DNA of 32,013 nt from assembly GCA_050290145.1 (NCBI GenBank), contig JBNKHC010000305.1, forward strand, positions 1-32,013. Reading direction: 5' to 3'. Origin of the DNA: Pelagibius sp050290145 (lineage in GTDB: Bacteria; Pseudomonadota; Alphaproteobacteria; Kiloniellales; Kiloniellaceae). A program made the translations under genes and the position numbers. This document shows positions 7,884 through 15,146 of the stretch, piece after piece. Position 1 is the first letter of the stretch. Each line of letters begins with the position of its first letter. A model generated the notes under the pieces. The model did not search any database, was not told the DNA's origin, and saw nothing but the letters and a program-made list of their open reading frames with translations.

Positions 7884-7901
7884 GCGGCCCTTCGGGGCCG
7901 C
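7884..7901 (+). terminator. UUCG-capped hairpin after the isochorismatase-fold gene
   Basis: GCGGCCC at 7884-7890 pairs with GGGCCGC at 7895-7901 across a TTCG tetraloop, a very stable hairpin, 55 bases after the stop codon. No T-tract follows, so it is either a 3'-end stabiliser or a weak or Rho-dependent terminator. Confidence 0.45.
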
Positions 7902-7966
7902 GCCGCCGTATTGAGGCTGGGAACCCGGGCCGGCAAAAAAGGGCGCCGGGGGAGAGGACAAAGGGC

Positions 7967-8353
7967 ATGCAGCTTCAGATCATCGCCGCTGTCGCCGCCG
8001 GGGGCGCGCTGGGGGCCGTGGGGCGCCATTTCGTGGTGGCCCAAGTGACCCATTGGGCCGGCAACGGATTCCCCCTGGGTGTGCTGACGGCGAATGTCCT
8101 GGGTTCCTTCGCCATGGGCCTGCTCATCGAACTGGGCGCCCTGGTGTGGTCCCCCTCGGCTGAACTGCGGGCCTTCCTCGCGGTCGGCTTCCTGGGCGCC
8201 TTCACGACCTTCTCGACCTTCTCCATGGACACCGTCCTGCTCTACGAGCGCGGCGCGCTCTTTCAGTGTGCGGGCTATATCGTCGCTTCGGTGGTGCTCT
8301 CCGTCGGGGCCTTCTTCCTGGCGTTGAGCCTCGTGCGCGCGGCCGTGACATGA
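7967..8353 (+). CDS. crcB: Fluoride channel/exporter CrcB (Fluc)
   Basis: Fluc proteins are small dual-topology membrane channels that let fluoride leave the cytosol. The product is 128 residues with four hydrophobic helices. Family motifs are GGALGAVGRHF near residue 12, GVLTANVLGSFAMG at about 38-51, and GFLGAFTTFSTFSMD at about 74-88. The last contains the TFSTF stretch that lines the pore and coordinates the central sodium. AGAGGA at 7953-7958 is eight bases upstream. A single crcB copy fits a homodimer. I see no fluoride-riboswitch structure in the 138 bases before it. The next gene, rluC, starts 10 bases after the stop. Confidence 0.96.
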   Translation: MQLQIIAAVAAGGALGAVGRHFVVAQVTHWAGNGFPLGVLTANVLGSFAMGLLIELGALVWSPSAELRAFLAVGFLGAFTTFSTFSMDTVLLYERGALFQCAGYIVASVVLSVGAFFLALSLVRAAVT

Positions 8354-8363
8354 GGGCGGCTCC

Positions 8364-9446
8364 GTGAGCGGCGTCCGGCAGGTGCCGGTCGAGGCGGCGG
8401 CCGACGGCCAGCGCCTGGACCGCTGGTTCAAGCAGCACTTCCCGCAAGTCACCCACGGCCGCCTGGAAAGGATGCTGCGCAAGGGCGAGATCCGCGTCGA
8501 CGGCCGCCGGGTCAAGGCATCAGCGCGCCTGGAGAGCGGCCAGATCGTGCGCGTGCCGCCACTGCCCGCGGCGGCGCCCGAGGCGGGGCCTGAAGCGCAG
8601 TCCAAGGCCCTGACGATCTCCGCCGCGGAAGCGGAGGAACTGCAGGCGGCGGTGCTCTACAGGGACGATAACGTGATCGCGCTCAACAAGCCGGCCGGCC
8701 TGGCGGTGCAGGGCGGCAGCGGCCAGCGCCGCCACCTGGACGGTATGCTGGACGCGCTGCGCTTCGGCGCCGCCGACCGGCCGCGCCTGGTGCATCGCCT
8801 GGACCGCGACACGGCAGGCGTCCTGCTGCTGGCCCGCAACGCGCCGGCGGCGCGCAGCCTGACCTCGGCCTTTCGCGGCAAGGACACCCAGAAGATCTAT
8901 TGGGCGCTGGTGGCCGGCGAGCCGCCGGAACGCCGCGGTCTCATCGACCTGCCGCTTGCCAAGCAGGCCCAGGGCGGCGGGCGGCGCGGCGAGGCGGTGG
9001 CCCCGGACGAGGCCGAGGGCAAGTCGGCCCGCACCCTGTTCCAGGTAGTCGAGAGCTGGCGCGACAGGTCCAGCGGCGGCAAGGTGACCTGGGTGGTGCT
9101 GCTGCCGCTGACCGGCCGCACCCACCAGCTGCGCGTCCACTGCGCGGCCCTGGGCACGCCCATCGTCGGCGACGGCAAGTACGGCGGGCGGGCGGCCTTC
9201 CCCGAAGCCCTGGCCGGCGCCGGGGTGTCGCCGAAGGTGCTGCACCTGCTGGCCCGCGAGCTTGCGCTGCCGGACCCGGAAGTCGGGACCACGCTGCGGG
9301 TGACCGCGCCCCTGCCGCCGCACATGGCGGCGACCTGGCAGGCGCTGGGCTTTACGGAAGCGAAGGGTGAGGGGGCGCTACAGGCCCTGCTGGCCTATGC
9401 CGAAGGGCTCAGCCACTCGCCGGCCAAGGGCCAGCGGCCGCTGTAA
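8364..9446 (+). CDS. rluC: 23S rRNA pseudouridine synthase, RluC/RluD family
   Basis: Converts specific uridines of 23S rRNA to pseudouridine. The 360-residue product has an N-terminal S4 RNA-binding domain (about 15-63; QRLDRWFKQHFP, MLRKGEIRVDGRRVK) and a C-terminal RluA-type catalytic domain. NKPAGLAVQGG is at 108-118. The HRLDRDTAG motif holds the catalytic Asp147. LTGRTHQLRVH and IVGDGKYGG lie further on. The start is GTG 8364 with AGGG at 8353-8356, seven bases upstream, overlapping the end of crcB. RluC is the likeliest subtype because of the S4 domain and the typical alphaproteobacterial length, but RluD-like activity is not excluded. Confidence 0.9.
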   Translation: MSGVRQVPVEAAADGQRLDRWFKQHFPQVTHGRLERMLRKGEIRVDGRRVKASARLESGQIVRVPPLPAAAPEAGPEAQSKALTISAAEAEELQAAVLYRDDNVIALNKPAGLAVQGGSGQRRHLDGMLDALRFGAADRPRLVHRLDRDTAGVLLLARNAPAARSLTSAFRGKDTQKIYWALVAGEPPERRGLIDLPLAKQAQGGGRRGEAVAPDEAEGKSARTLFQVVESWRDRSSGGKVTWVVLLPLTGRTHQLRVHCAALGTPIVGDGKYGGRAAFPEALAGAGVSPKVLHLLARELALPDPEVGTTLRVTAPLPPHMAATWQALGFTEAKGEGALQALLAYAEGLSHSPAKGQRPL

Positions 9447-9456
9447 TCCCGGCAGC

Positions 9457-9783
9457 TCAGAAGCGGAACTGCAGGCGCGGGGACTCCTCGCGGTCGGCGA
9501 CCTGGTCCGGCGCGTCATTGCGCACCGAGGCGCCGGGCCGCGGCAGGTTGCGCAGCATCGACGCCGTGCGGGCGCGCCAGGCCATGTCGTTGACCACCGT
9601 GTTCAGGTCGAAGCCCCACTGGGGATTGTCGCTCTTGGGCGTGTACTTGGCAGCCTCCGCCGCGGTGTAGTGGCGCTCCATGGAGCGCAGCCAGTCCCTG
9701 GCCTCCGCCGGACCGGCGGCAACGACGAAGGCGGCGGCCGCAATTGCGGCTGCGAAGACGGCCTTGGAAAGCTGAACGAACAT
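9457..9783 (-). CDS. Small secreted protein of unknown function
   Basis: I do not recognise this 108-residue protein. It starts MFVQLSKAVFAAAIAAAA, a clear signal peptide with probable cleavage after AEA (AEA|RDWL) near residue 28. The mature part of about 80 residues is mildly charged, contains WLRSMERHYTAAEAAKYTPKS and WGFDLNTVVNDMAWRAR, and has no cysteines or membrane segments. It is convergent with rluC, stops only 10 bases apart, and lies behind an unusually AT-rich leader (about 9840-9965) that may hold its promoter. The ribosome binding site is poor (GGGGTAGG very close to ATG). GC-rich codon choice and the signal peptide support a real gene. Confidence 0.7.
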   Translation of the reverse strand: MFVQLSKAVFAAAIAAAAFVVAAGPAEARDWLRSMERHYTAAEAAKYTPKSDNPQWGFDLNTVVNDMAWRARTASMLRNLPRPGASVRNDAPDQVADREESPRLQFRF

Positions 9784-9909
9784 GCCTACCCCATAAGACT
9801 GCGTGGCGAGGCGCCGAAAGGCGTAGGGGTAGTTTTCGCTACTTCTCCTTTTAAAGGCTTAATGCCAAAGAAGTTCTCTGAATTAATCCCATTTATGTCA
9901 CAACAGGGC

Positions 9910-9935
9910 ATTCCCCCTATGAGTAAAGGGGGAAT
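9910..9935 (-). promoter_or_regulatory. 9-bp inverted repeat in AT-rich leader of the secreted protein gene
   Basis: ATTCCCCCT at 9910-9918 pairs perfectly with AGGGGGAAT at 9927-9935 around an eight-base loop. GAATTAAT occurs twice nearby (9880-9887 and 9932-9939). The surrounding 9840-9965 region is far richer in A+T than the rest of the window and lies upstream of the minus-strand gene at 9457-9783. It may be an operator, an RNA hairpin or a terminator for the dioxygenase transcript coming from the right. No T-tract decides between these. Confidence 0.55.
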
Positions 9936-10027
9936 TAATACTCTGTTAATATATTGAGACGGACAGAACTATATTTCGGGATAATCGGACGGTCGCTGCC
10001 TGAGCCCTCCGCCCTTGCCGGCCCGCG

Positions 10028-10882
10028 TTACCGGGGCACCTCGCCGGCCAGGGTCACCCGGTGCATCAGCCGGCGGAAGCCGTGATAGTCGTTGATCGGG
10101 TTGTGCTGGGTACAGCGGTTGTCCCAGAAGGCCACCGCGCCCTTGGTCCAGCGGAAGCGGCAGGTGAATTCGGCCTTCACCTGGTGGCGGAACAGAAAGT
10201 CCAGGATCGGCTGGCTCTCTTCCTCGGTCATCCCGTCGAAGTGCGTGGTATGGGCGAGGTTCACGTAGAGCGCCTTGCGGCCGGTCTCCGGATGGGTGCG
10301 CACGGCCGGGTGGCGGGCGGTCAGTTCATCGCCCTTCAGGCCGGCCGGGGCCTGCTCCATCATCCCGCTGCGCGTCCTCTGGACGGCGCCCTTGCCCGAG
10401 GCGTGCACGGCCGTCAGCCCGTCGAGGAAGCGGCGCAGCGGCGCCGAGAGGGTTTCATAGGCCAGATACTGGTTGGCGAACTCGGTGTCGCCGCCGTAAG
10501 GCGGAATCTCGATGCCGTAGAGGATCGTCCCCATGGGCGGGGCCTGCTGGTAGGCGGTGTCCGAGTGCCAGAGCCCGCCGAAGTTGATGCGGTCCTCCTC
10601 GCGCTTGAGGATCGGCGTGATCTCCGGGAAGTCGTCCAGACCCTTCACGAAGGGGTAGGTCACCGGCTGGCCGAAGCGCGCGGCGAAGGCCATCAGCTGC
10701 CGGGGCGTCAGTTCCTGGTCTCGGAAGAACACCACCAGATGGTCGAGGAACGCCCGGCGGATCGCGGCGACCGTCTCCTCGGACAGCTCCGCCGACAGGT
10801 CGACGCCGGAGATCTCGGCGCCGATGGCGCCGGCAAGGGGCGCGACGGTGATCTGGGCGACGGTGCTTGGGGCGCCTGGCAT
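10028..10882 (-). CDS. TauD/TfdA-family Fe(II)/2-oxoglutarate dioxygenase
   Basis: Family members hydroxylate taurine, alkyl sulfonates or sulfates, or aryloxyacids using 2-oxoglutarate and O2. From ATG 10882 the product is 284 residues, the normal length. GGGAGG (10887-10892, read on minus) is four bases upstream. An ATG at 10915 would add 11 residues but lacks such a site. The iron triad is intact: His106 and Asp108 in WHSDTAY, and His260 in DNRCTQH. The 2-oxoglutarate-binding arginine is Arg271 in RRLMHR. N-terminal AGAIGAEISGVDLS and the QLMAFAARFGQPV segment fit TauD. It lies just downstream of the putative lipoprotein gene on the same strand. The substrate cannot be told: no sulfonate transporter genes adjoin it. 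Confidence 0.93.
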   Translation of the reverse strand: MPGAPSTVAQITVAPLAGAIGAEISGVDLSAELSEETVAAIRRAFLDHLVVFFRDQELTPRQLMAFAARFGQPVTYPFVKGLDDFPEITPILKREEDRINFGGLWHSDTAYQQAPPMGTILYGIEIPPYGGDTEFANQYLAYETLSAPLRRFLDGLTAVHASGKGAVQRTRSGMMEQAPAGLKGDELTARHPAVRTHPETGRKALYVNLAHTTHFDGMTEEESQPILDFLFRHQVKAEFTCRFRWTKGAVAFWDNRCTQHNPINDYHGFRRLMHRVTLAGEVPR

Positions 10883-10946
10883 GCTGCCTCCCGACAGTTG
10901 TTGTTTGGCCGCCATGATAGCGCAGGCGAAGGGCGGGCGCCGTCCG

Positions 10947-11507
10947 TCAATCGTCAGCGCGGTTGCGTGAGAAGATATCCCGGGCCACCTGGCGGATCAG
11001 CTGCTCGACCTTCGGGTCGTCCAGGCTCTCGACTTCCTCGGCCCGGCCGTCCACGGCGGCCAGCAGGTCGTCGCCGCGGCAGAACCCGGCGCGCAGCGCG
11101 ATCCGGCCGTCGCTTTCCGGAGGGCCGCCGGCCAGCGGTTCCCGGCAGAAGGCGAAGAGGTCGCCGCCGCCCTCGGCCGGGTTGAAGACCAGCACCAGGC
11201 GGAAGCGGGGATCCTCGGCGGCAGTCTGGTCGGAGGTGAGGCGCAGGACGCGGCTCTGCAGCGCCTGCTCCATGACCGCGGCCACCCGGCTGTCCAGACC
11301 GTCGCTCTCGCCGAAGGGCTGGCCGTCGATTTCCAGGTAGAGCGGGCCCTCGTTCCTGGTGGCGGCGATCAGGAAATCGAAGGCCCCGGCGGGATGCATG
11401 TAAAGGGTCACCGTGGCGGGGCCCTGGTCGCAGGCGGCCGGGCCGAGGAGGGCCGCAGCGGCAAGGAGGAGGGCGGGAAGGCGGAAAAGACGGCGGTACG
11501 GCGGCAT
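10947..11507 (-). CDS. Putative lipoprotein of unknown function
   Basis: The 186-residue product begins MPPYRRLFRLPALLLAAAALL and then GPAAC-DQ. The basic start, hydrophobic core and Cys26 suggest a signal peptide II site, although the lipobox is imperfect (Pro at -3). The mature part is a mixed alpha/beta sequence (YMHPAGAFDFLIAATRNEGPLYLEIDGQPF) with two more cysteines, in FAFCREP and RAGFCRGDD, which might form a disulfide. I do not recognise a family. It is divergent from the HAD phosphatase and is followed after 64 bases by the dioxygenase on the same strand, so the two may be co-transcribed. No good ribosome binding site precedes the ATG, so the start is uncertain. Confidence 0.75.
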   Translation of the reverse strand: MPPYRRLFRLPALLLAAAALLGPAACDQGPATVTLYMHPAGAFDFLIAATRNEGPLYLEIDGQPFGESDGLDSRVAAVMEQALQSRVLRLTSDQTAAEDPRFRLVLVFNPAEGGGDLFAFCREPLAGGPPESDGRIALRAGFCRGDDLLAAVDGRAEEVESLDDPKVEQLIRQVARDIFSRNRADD

Positions 11508-11593
11508 CGTGGCGGAGGCTTCCCCCTGGCGGCTGGTCCGGACGTACGAATCGTCTTAAGCATGCGGGCCCAACGTGATAGAGACAACGCCCA

Positions 11594-12283
11594 ATGACGG
11601 CTCCGCCCTTTTCCCACCGCTTTATCGTCTTCGACGTCGACGGCACCCTGGTCGACAGCCAGCATACGGTCGTCCACTGCATGGGCCTGGCCTTCGCCGA
11701 GGACGGCCTGCCGATGCCCGAGCCTGCGGCCATCCGCGGCACCATCGGCCTGAAGCTGGAGGTGGCCATCAACAGCCTGCTGCCGGAGCCCGACGAGGCC
11801 CGGGCCTGGCAGCTGGTCGAGGGCTACCGCCGTGCCTTCTTCGCGCTGCTCGATGACCCGGGTCACGAGGAGCCCCTGTTTCCGGGCACCCTGGAGCTGC
11901 TGGACGCCCTCGACCACCCGGAGGTCTTCCTGGGCATCGCCACCGGCAAGAACCGCCGCGGGCTGCGCCGGGTGCTGGAGCGCCACCGGCTGGAGCCGCG
12001 CTTCCACAACCTGAAGACCGCCGACGACGGCCCCGGCAAGCCGCACCCGCACCTGCTGGAGACGGCCATGGCGGAGGTTGGCGCGGAACCCGGTCAAACC
12101 GTTATGATCGGCGATACGACCTTCGATGTCGAAATGGCCCGCGCCGCCGGTTGCGCCGCCGTCGGAGTGAGCTGGGGCAACCACGCCCCGGAGCAGCTCC
12201 TGGCCGCTGGAGCCGACTGCGTGATTGATCATTTTTCCGAGCTAGAGCAACATCTTGTCCGGATGAGCGGAGAACGCGTATGA
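11594..12283 (+). CDS. HAD-superfamily hydrolase, phosphoglycolate phosphatase-like
   Basis: Haloacid-dehalogenase phosphatase of 229 residues. All four motifs are present: DVDGTLVDS with nucleophile Asp14 and Asp16, the motif II threonine at Thr117 (IATGKN), the motif III lysine Lys149 (PGKPHP), and motif IV GDTTFDVEMA with Asp174 and Asp178. The inserted helical cap (about 25-95) is of the Gph/PGMB type (C1). Members dephosphorylate phosphoglycolate or similar small phosphates; the real substrate here is not shown by the sequence. No convincing ribosome binding site precedes the ATG. Its stop overlaps the AsmA start as ATGA, so the two genes are translationally coupled. Confidence 0.92.
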   Translation: MTAPPFSHRFIVFDVDGTLVDSQHTVVHCMGLAFAEDGLPMPEPAAIRGTIGLKLEVAINSLLPEPDEARAWQLVEGYRRAFFALLDDPGHEEPLFPGTLELLDALDHPEVFLGIATGKNRRGLRRVLERHRLEPRFHNLKTADDGPGKPHPHLLETAMAEVGAEPGQTVMIGDTTFDVEMARAAGCAAVGVSWGNHAPEQLLAAGADCVIDHFSELEQHLVRMSGERV

Positions 12284-14409
12284 AGAAGAAGCGCGGCAAG
12301 CTGCGGCGCATCCTTGGCGCCCTGGTGGCCCTCACCGTGGCGCTGCTGGTCGCGGGCTACGCGATCATCGCCTCGCTGGACGTGCAGCAGGTCGCCGACT
12401 TCGCGAAGAAGGAGGTCAAGGCCGCCACGGGACGCGACCTGGTGATCGACGGCCCGGTGGCCCTGCGGGTCTCCCTGGTCCCCGCCATCGACCTGCAGGA
12501 CGTGCGCTTCGCCAACGCGCCCTGGGGCAGCCGCCCCGACATGGTGACCTTCAAGCGCCTGGAGATCGAGGTCGAGCTGCTGCCCCTGCTGTTCGGCGAC
12601 ATCGTGGTGACGCGCCTGGTCGCCGTGGCGCCGGACATCCTGCTGGAAACCGATGCCGCGGGCCGCGGCAACTGGGAGTTCGAGGAGGCCGCCGGGGCGG
12701 CCCCGGTTGAGCAGGCCCCCGAGCCGGCGCCGGAAGCGGCGGGTGAGGCGGAGGCAGTTTCCCTGCCCGACGTGCAGGACTTTCGCATCGAGGGCGGGCA
12801 GCTCACCATGATGGACGCCGCCTCCGGTGAGACGCTGACCCTGGAGGTGACCGAGGCCGTGGGCGCGGTGCCCGCTGGCGGGGGCGCGCGCAGCCTGCGT
12901 CTCGTGGGCGCCTACAACGGCAACCCCTTCACCCTGGAGGGCAGCTATCCGGGCCTGCCGGCGCTGCTCTCCGGCGCCGAGGGGCCGCTGGACATGACGC
13001 TGGCCGCCGGGGGCGTGACGCTGGCGGTGACGGGCCGGGCCGGTGACCTGACGGGGGACATGACTGCCGAGGTCGCCGTCGCCGCCGAGGGAGAGAGCCT
13101 CGCCGGGCTGTCGCCCTTTGTCGGCACGGAGCTGCCGGCGCTGGGGCCCTTCAAGCTGTCAAGCGATGTAAATGCAGCCGACCAAACGATTGATTTCGAT
13201 GGATTAAGACTGACGGTTGGCGGCAGCGACCTGGGCGGCAACGCGACGCTGGCCCTGGCCGGTGCACGTCCCGCGCTGAAGGCGGCGCTGCTGTCCAAGC
13301 TGCTTGACCTGGGGGACTTCAGCGGCGGCGACGCCGTGGCGCCAGAGGGCGCAGGCGGCGGCGCGGCAGGCGGCGGTGCAGCCGGCGGGAGTGACCGGGT
13401 TTTCTCCGAGACCCCCTTGCCGTTGGAGGGGCTGCGGGCCCTTGACGCCCAGGTGAAGCTGGACGCCGAGCTGCTGCGCCTCTCACCGGGCCTGGAGCTC
13501 AACGAGGTCAAGCTGACGCTGGCGCTCAAGGGCGGCAATCTGACGGTGGAGCCGCTGGCGGCGGTGCTGGCCGGTGGCGCCCTCGACGGCCGGCTCGCCC
13601 TCGACGGGGCCAAGGCGGAGCCGGATGTGGCGCTCACCCTCACCGGGCGCGACCTCGATTTTGGCGAGCTGCTGAAGCGGGCGGAGGTCAATGAGGGCGT
13701 CGGCGGCAAGCTGGAGCTGGACGTCGACCTGAAGGGCCGGGGCGCCAGCCCGCACGCCATCGCCGCGGGCCTGGGTGGGCACGTCCAGGCGGTCTCGCAG
13801 GACGGCACCATCGACAACGCCATGCTGCGGGTCTTGAGCGCCGGTCTGAGCGATATCACCGGGCCGCTGTTCGGCCAGTCGAACCAGACCCGCCTGGAGT
13901 GCTTCGTCACCCGCTTCGACGTGGAGCAGGGCCAGGCCAAGAGCCGGGCGCTGGTGCTGGACAGCGGCGCCTTCGCGGTGGCCGGGCGCGGCAGCATCGA
14001 CCTGGATGCCGAGCGGGTGCACCTGGCCTTCGACACCCAGACCAGCGAGCCCAGCCTGGCCAGCCTCGCCGTGCCCTTCAAGGTCGTCGGCCCGCTGAAC
14101 GACCCCAGCTTCACGCCCGACCCGATCGGCGCGGTGGCCGGCGCGGTGGGCACTGTCGGCGACGTGGCGCAGACCGGCGGCAACATCGTCGGCGGCTTGA
14201 TCGGCACCGGGCCGTTGATCGGCCAGGGCGGCGACAAAGCGTCGCTCTGCGACGCGGCCCTGGCGGCCATCGGCCGCGGCGGGGAGGCCTCTGGCAGCGG
14301 CCAGTCGTCGTCCTCCTCCTCGGGCGGTATCGTCGATGACGCCGGCAAGGCCCTGAAGGACGTGGGCGAGGGGATCGAGAAGGGCCTGAAGAGCCTCTTC
14401 GGTAACTAG
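12280..14409 (+). CDS. AsmA-family inner-membrane-anchored protein
   Basis: AsmA-like proteins are bridge-like periplasmic proteins implicated in lipid transport between inner and outer membranes. The 709-residue product starts MKKKRGKLRR followed by one hydrophobic helix (about 11-32), and the rest is periplasmic. The N-terminal AsmA motif GRDLVIDGPVALRVSLVPAI and NAPWGSRPDMVTFKRLEIEVEL are clear. The C-terminal domain (about 480-640) carries LDVDLKGRGASPHAIAAGLGGHV and the FDTQTSEPSLASLAVPFKVVGPLNDPSFTP pattern of AsmA. Low-complexity Gly/Ala (about 355-370) and Ser-rich (about 675-683) linkers are present. It overlaps the HAD stop by four bases and is eight bases from the ATP12 gene. A short run of rare codons at 13159-13209 is noted separately. 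Confidence 0.92.
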   Translation: MKKKRGKLRRILGALVALTVALLVAGYAIIASLDVQQVADFAKKEVKAATGRDLVIDGPVALRVSLVPAIDLQDVRFANAPWGSRPDMVTFKRLEIEVELLPLLFGDIVVTRLVAVAPDILLETDAAGRGNWEFEEAAGAAPVEQAPEPAPEAAGEAEAVSLPDVQDFRIEGGQLTMMDAASGETLTLEVTEAVGAVPAGGGARSLRLVGAYNGNPFTLEGSYPGLPALLSGAEGPLDMTLAAGGVTLAVTGRAGDLTGDMTAEVAVAAEGESLAGLSPFVGTELPALGPFKLSSDVNAADQTIDFDGLRLTVGGSDLGGNATLALAGARPALKAALLSKLLDLGDFSGGDAVAPEGAGGGAAGGGAAGGSDRVFSETPLPLEGLRALDAQVKLDAELLRLSPGLELNEVKLTLALKGGNLTVEPLAAVLAGGALDGRLALDGAKAEPDVALTLTGRDLDFGELLKRAEVNEGVGGKLELDVDLKGRGASPHAIAAGLGGHVQAVSQDGTIDNAMLRVLSAGLSDITGPLFGQSNQTRLECFVTRFDVEQGQAKSRALVLDSGAFAVAGRGSIDLDAERVHLAFDTQTSEPSLASLAVPFKVVGPLNDPSFTPDPIGAVAGAVGTVGDVAQTGGNIVGGLIGTGPLIGQGGDKASLCDAALAAIGRGGEASGSGQSSSSSSGGIVDDAGKALKDVGEGIEKGLKSLFGN

Positions 14410-14417
14410 CAGGACCA

Positions 14418-15122
14418 ATGCAGCAGAAAATCAAGCGCTTCTACAAACAGGCCGCCGCCGCGCCGGCGGAAGGCGGCTACGCCGTGGAACTGGACGGGCG
14501 GCCGGTGCGCACCCCGGCCAAGGCCAAGCTGGTGGTGCCCTCCCGGGCCCTCGCCGAGGCGGTCGCCGCGGAATGGCAGGACCAGGGCGAGGAGGTGGAT
14601 CCCCGGGCCATGGCGCTCAACAGCCTGGTCTGCACGGCCATCGACATCGTCGCGCCGCACCGCCCGGCGATCGTCGAGGAACTGGCCGACTACGGCTGCC
14701 ATGACCTGCTGTGCTACTGGACCGACGAGACCGGCGAGCTGCTGCGTCGCCAGCAGCAGCTCTGGCAGCCGCTGCTGGACTGGGCGGCGGAGGAGCTGCG
14801 CGCACCGCTGAAGAAGACCTGCGGCATCACCCCCCAGCCCCAGGCGCCGGAGAGCCTGGCGGCCTTGAAGCTGGCGGTGGAGGAGCACAGCGACCTGGAG
14901 CTGACGGGGCTGGCCGCGGCGGTAAAGGCCGCGGGCTCCCTGGTCATCGGCCTCGCCCTCTCCAAGGGCCGCATCGACACTGCCCAGGCCGTGGCCCTGT
15001 CGCAGCTCGACGAGCTCTATCAGGCGGAGAAGTGGGGGGAGGACGCCGAAGCGGTGGAGCGCCGCGCGGGCCTCGGCCGGGACCTGGAAAGCGCCGCCCG
15101 GCTGCTTGATCTTATTCGCTAG
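14418..15122 (+). CDS. ATP12-family chaperone for F1-ATPase assembly
   Basis: Alphaproteobacterial homologue of mitochondrial ATP12, which binds free F1 alpha subunit and prevents its aggregation during ATP synthase assembly. The 234-residue length is right. The N-terminal RFYKQAAAAPAEGGYAVELDGRPVRTPAKA is the ATP12 signature, followed by LAEAVAAEWQDQGEEVDP, LNSLVCTAIDIV and the YGCHDLLCYWTD segment. The C-terminal half is helical (LAAAVKAAGSLVIGLALSKGRID, LSQLDELYQAEKWGED). It sits eight bases after the AsmA stop with AGGA close to the ATG and is probably co-transcribed with the HAD and AsmA genes. It converges on the globin gene 25 bases downstream. Confidence 0.94.
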   Translation: MQQKIKRFYKQAAAAPAEGGYAVELDGRPVRTPAKAKLVVPSRALAEAVAAEWQDQGEEVDPRAMALNSLVCTAIDIVAPHRPAIVEELADYGCHDLLCYWTDETGELLRRQQQLWQPLLDWAAEELRAPLKKTCGITPQPQAPESLAALKLAVEEHSDLELTGLAAAVKAAGSLVIGLALSKGRIDTAQAVALSQLDELYQAEKWGEDAEAVERRAGLGRDLESAARLLDLIR

Positions 15123-15146
15123 CCGGCCACGGCAAGTTTCTGAAAA

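Noticed and set aside
7829..7966. Possible fluoride riboswitch before crcB
   Set aside because: Only a UUCG hairpin and a poly-A run are visible. The conserved pseudoknot segments of the fluoride motif could not be found.
9367..9957. A plus-strand open frame overlapping the end of rluC and the minus-strand secreted protein gene
   Set aside because: It starts inside rluC in another frame, has no domain or ribosome binding site and runs through the AT-rich leader. The minus-strand gene with a signal peptide is the better explanation.
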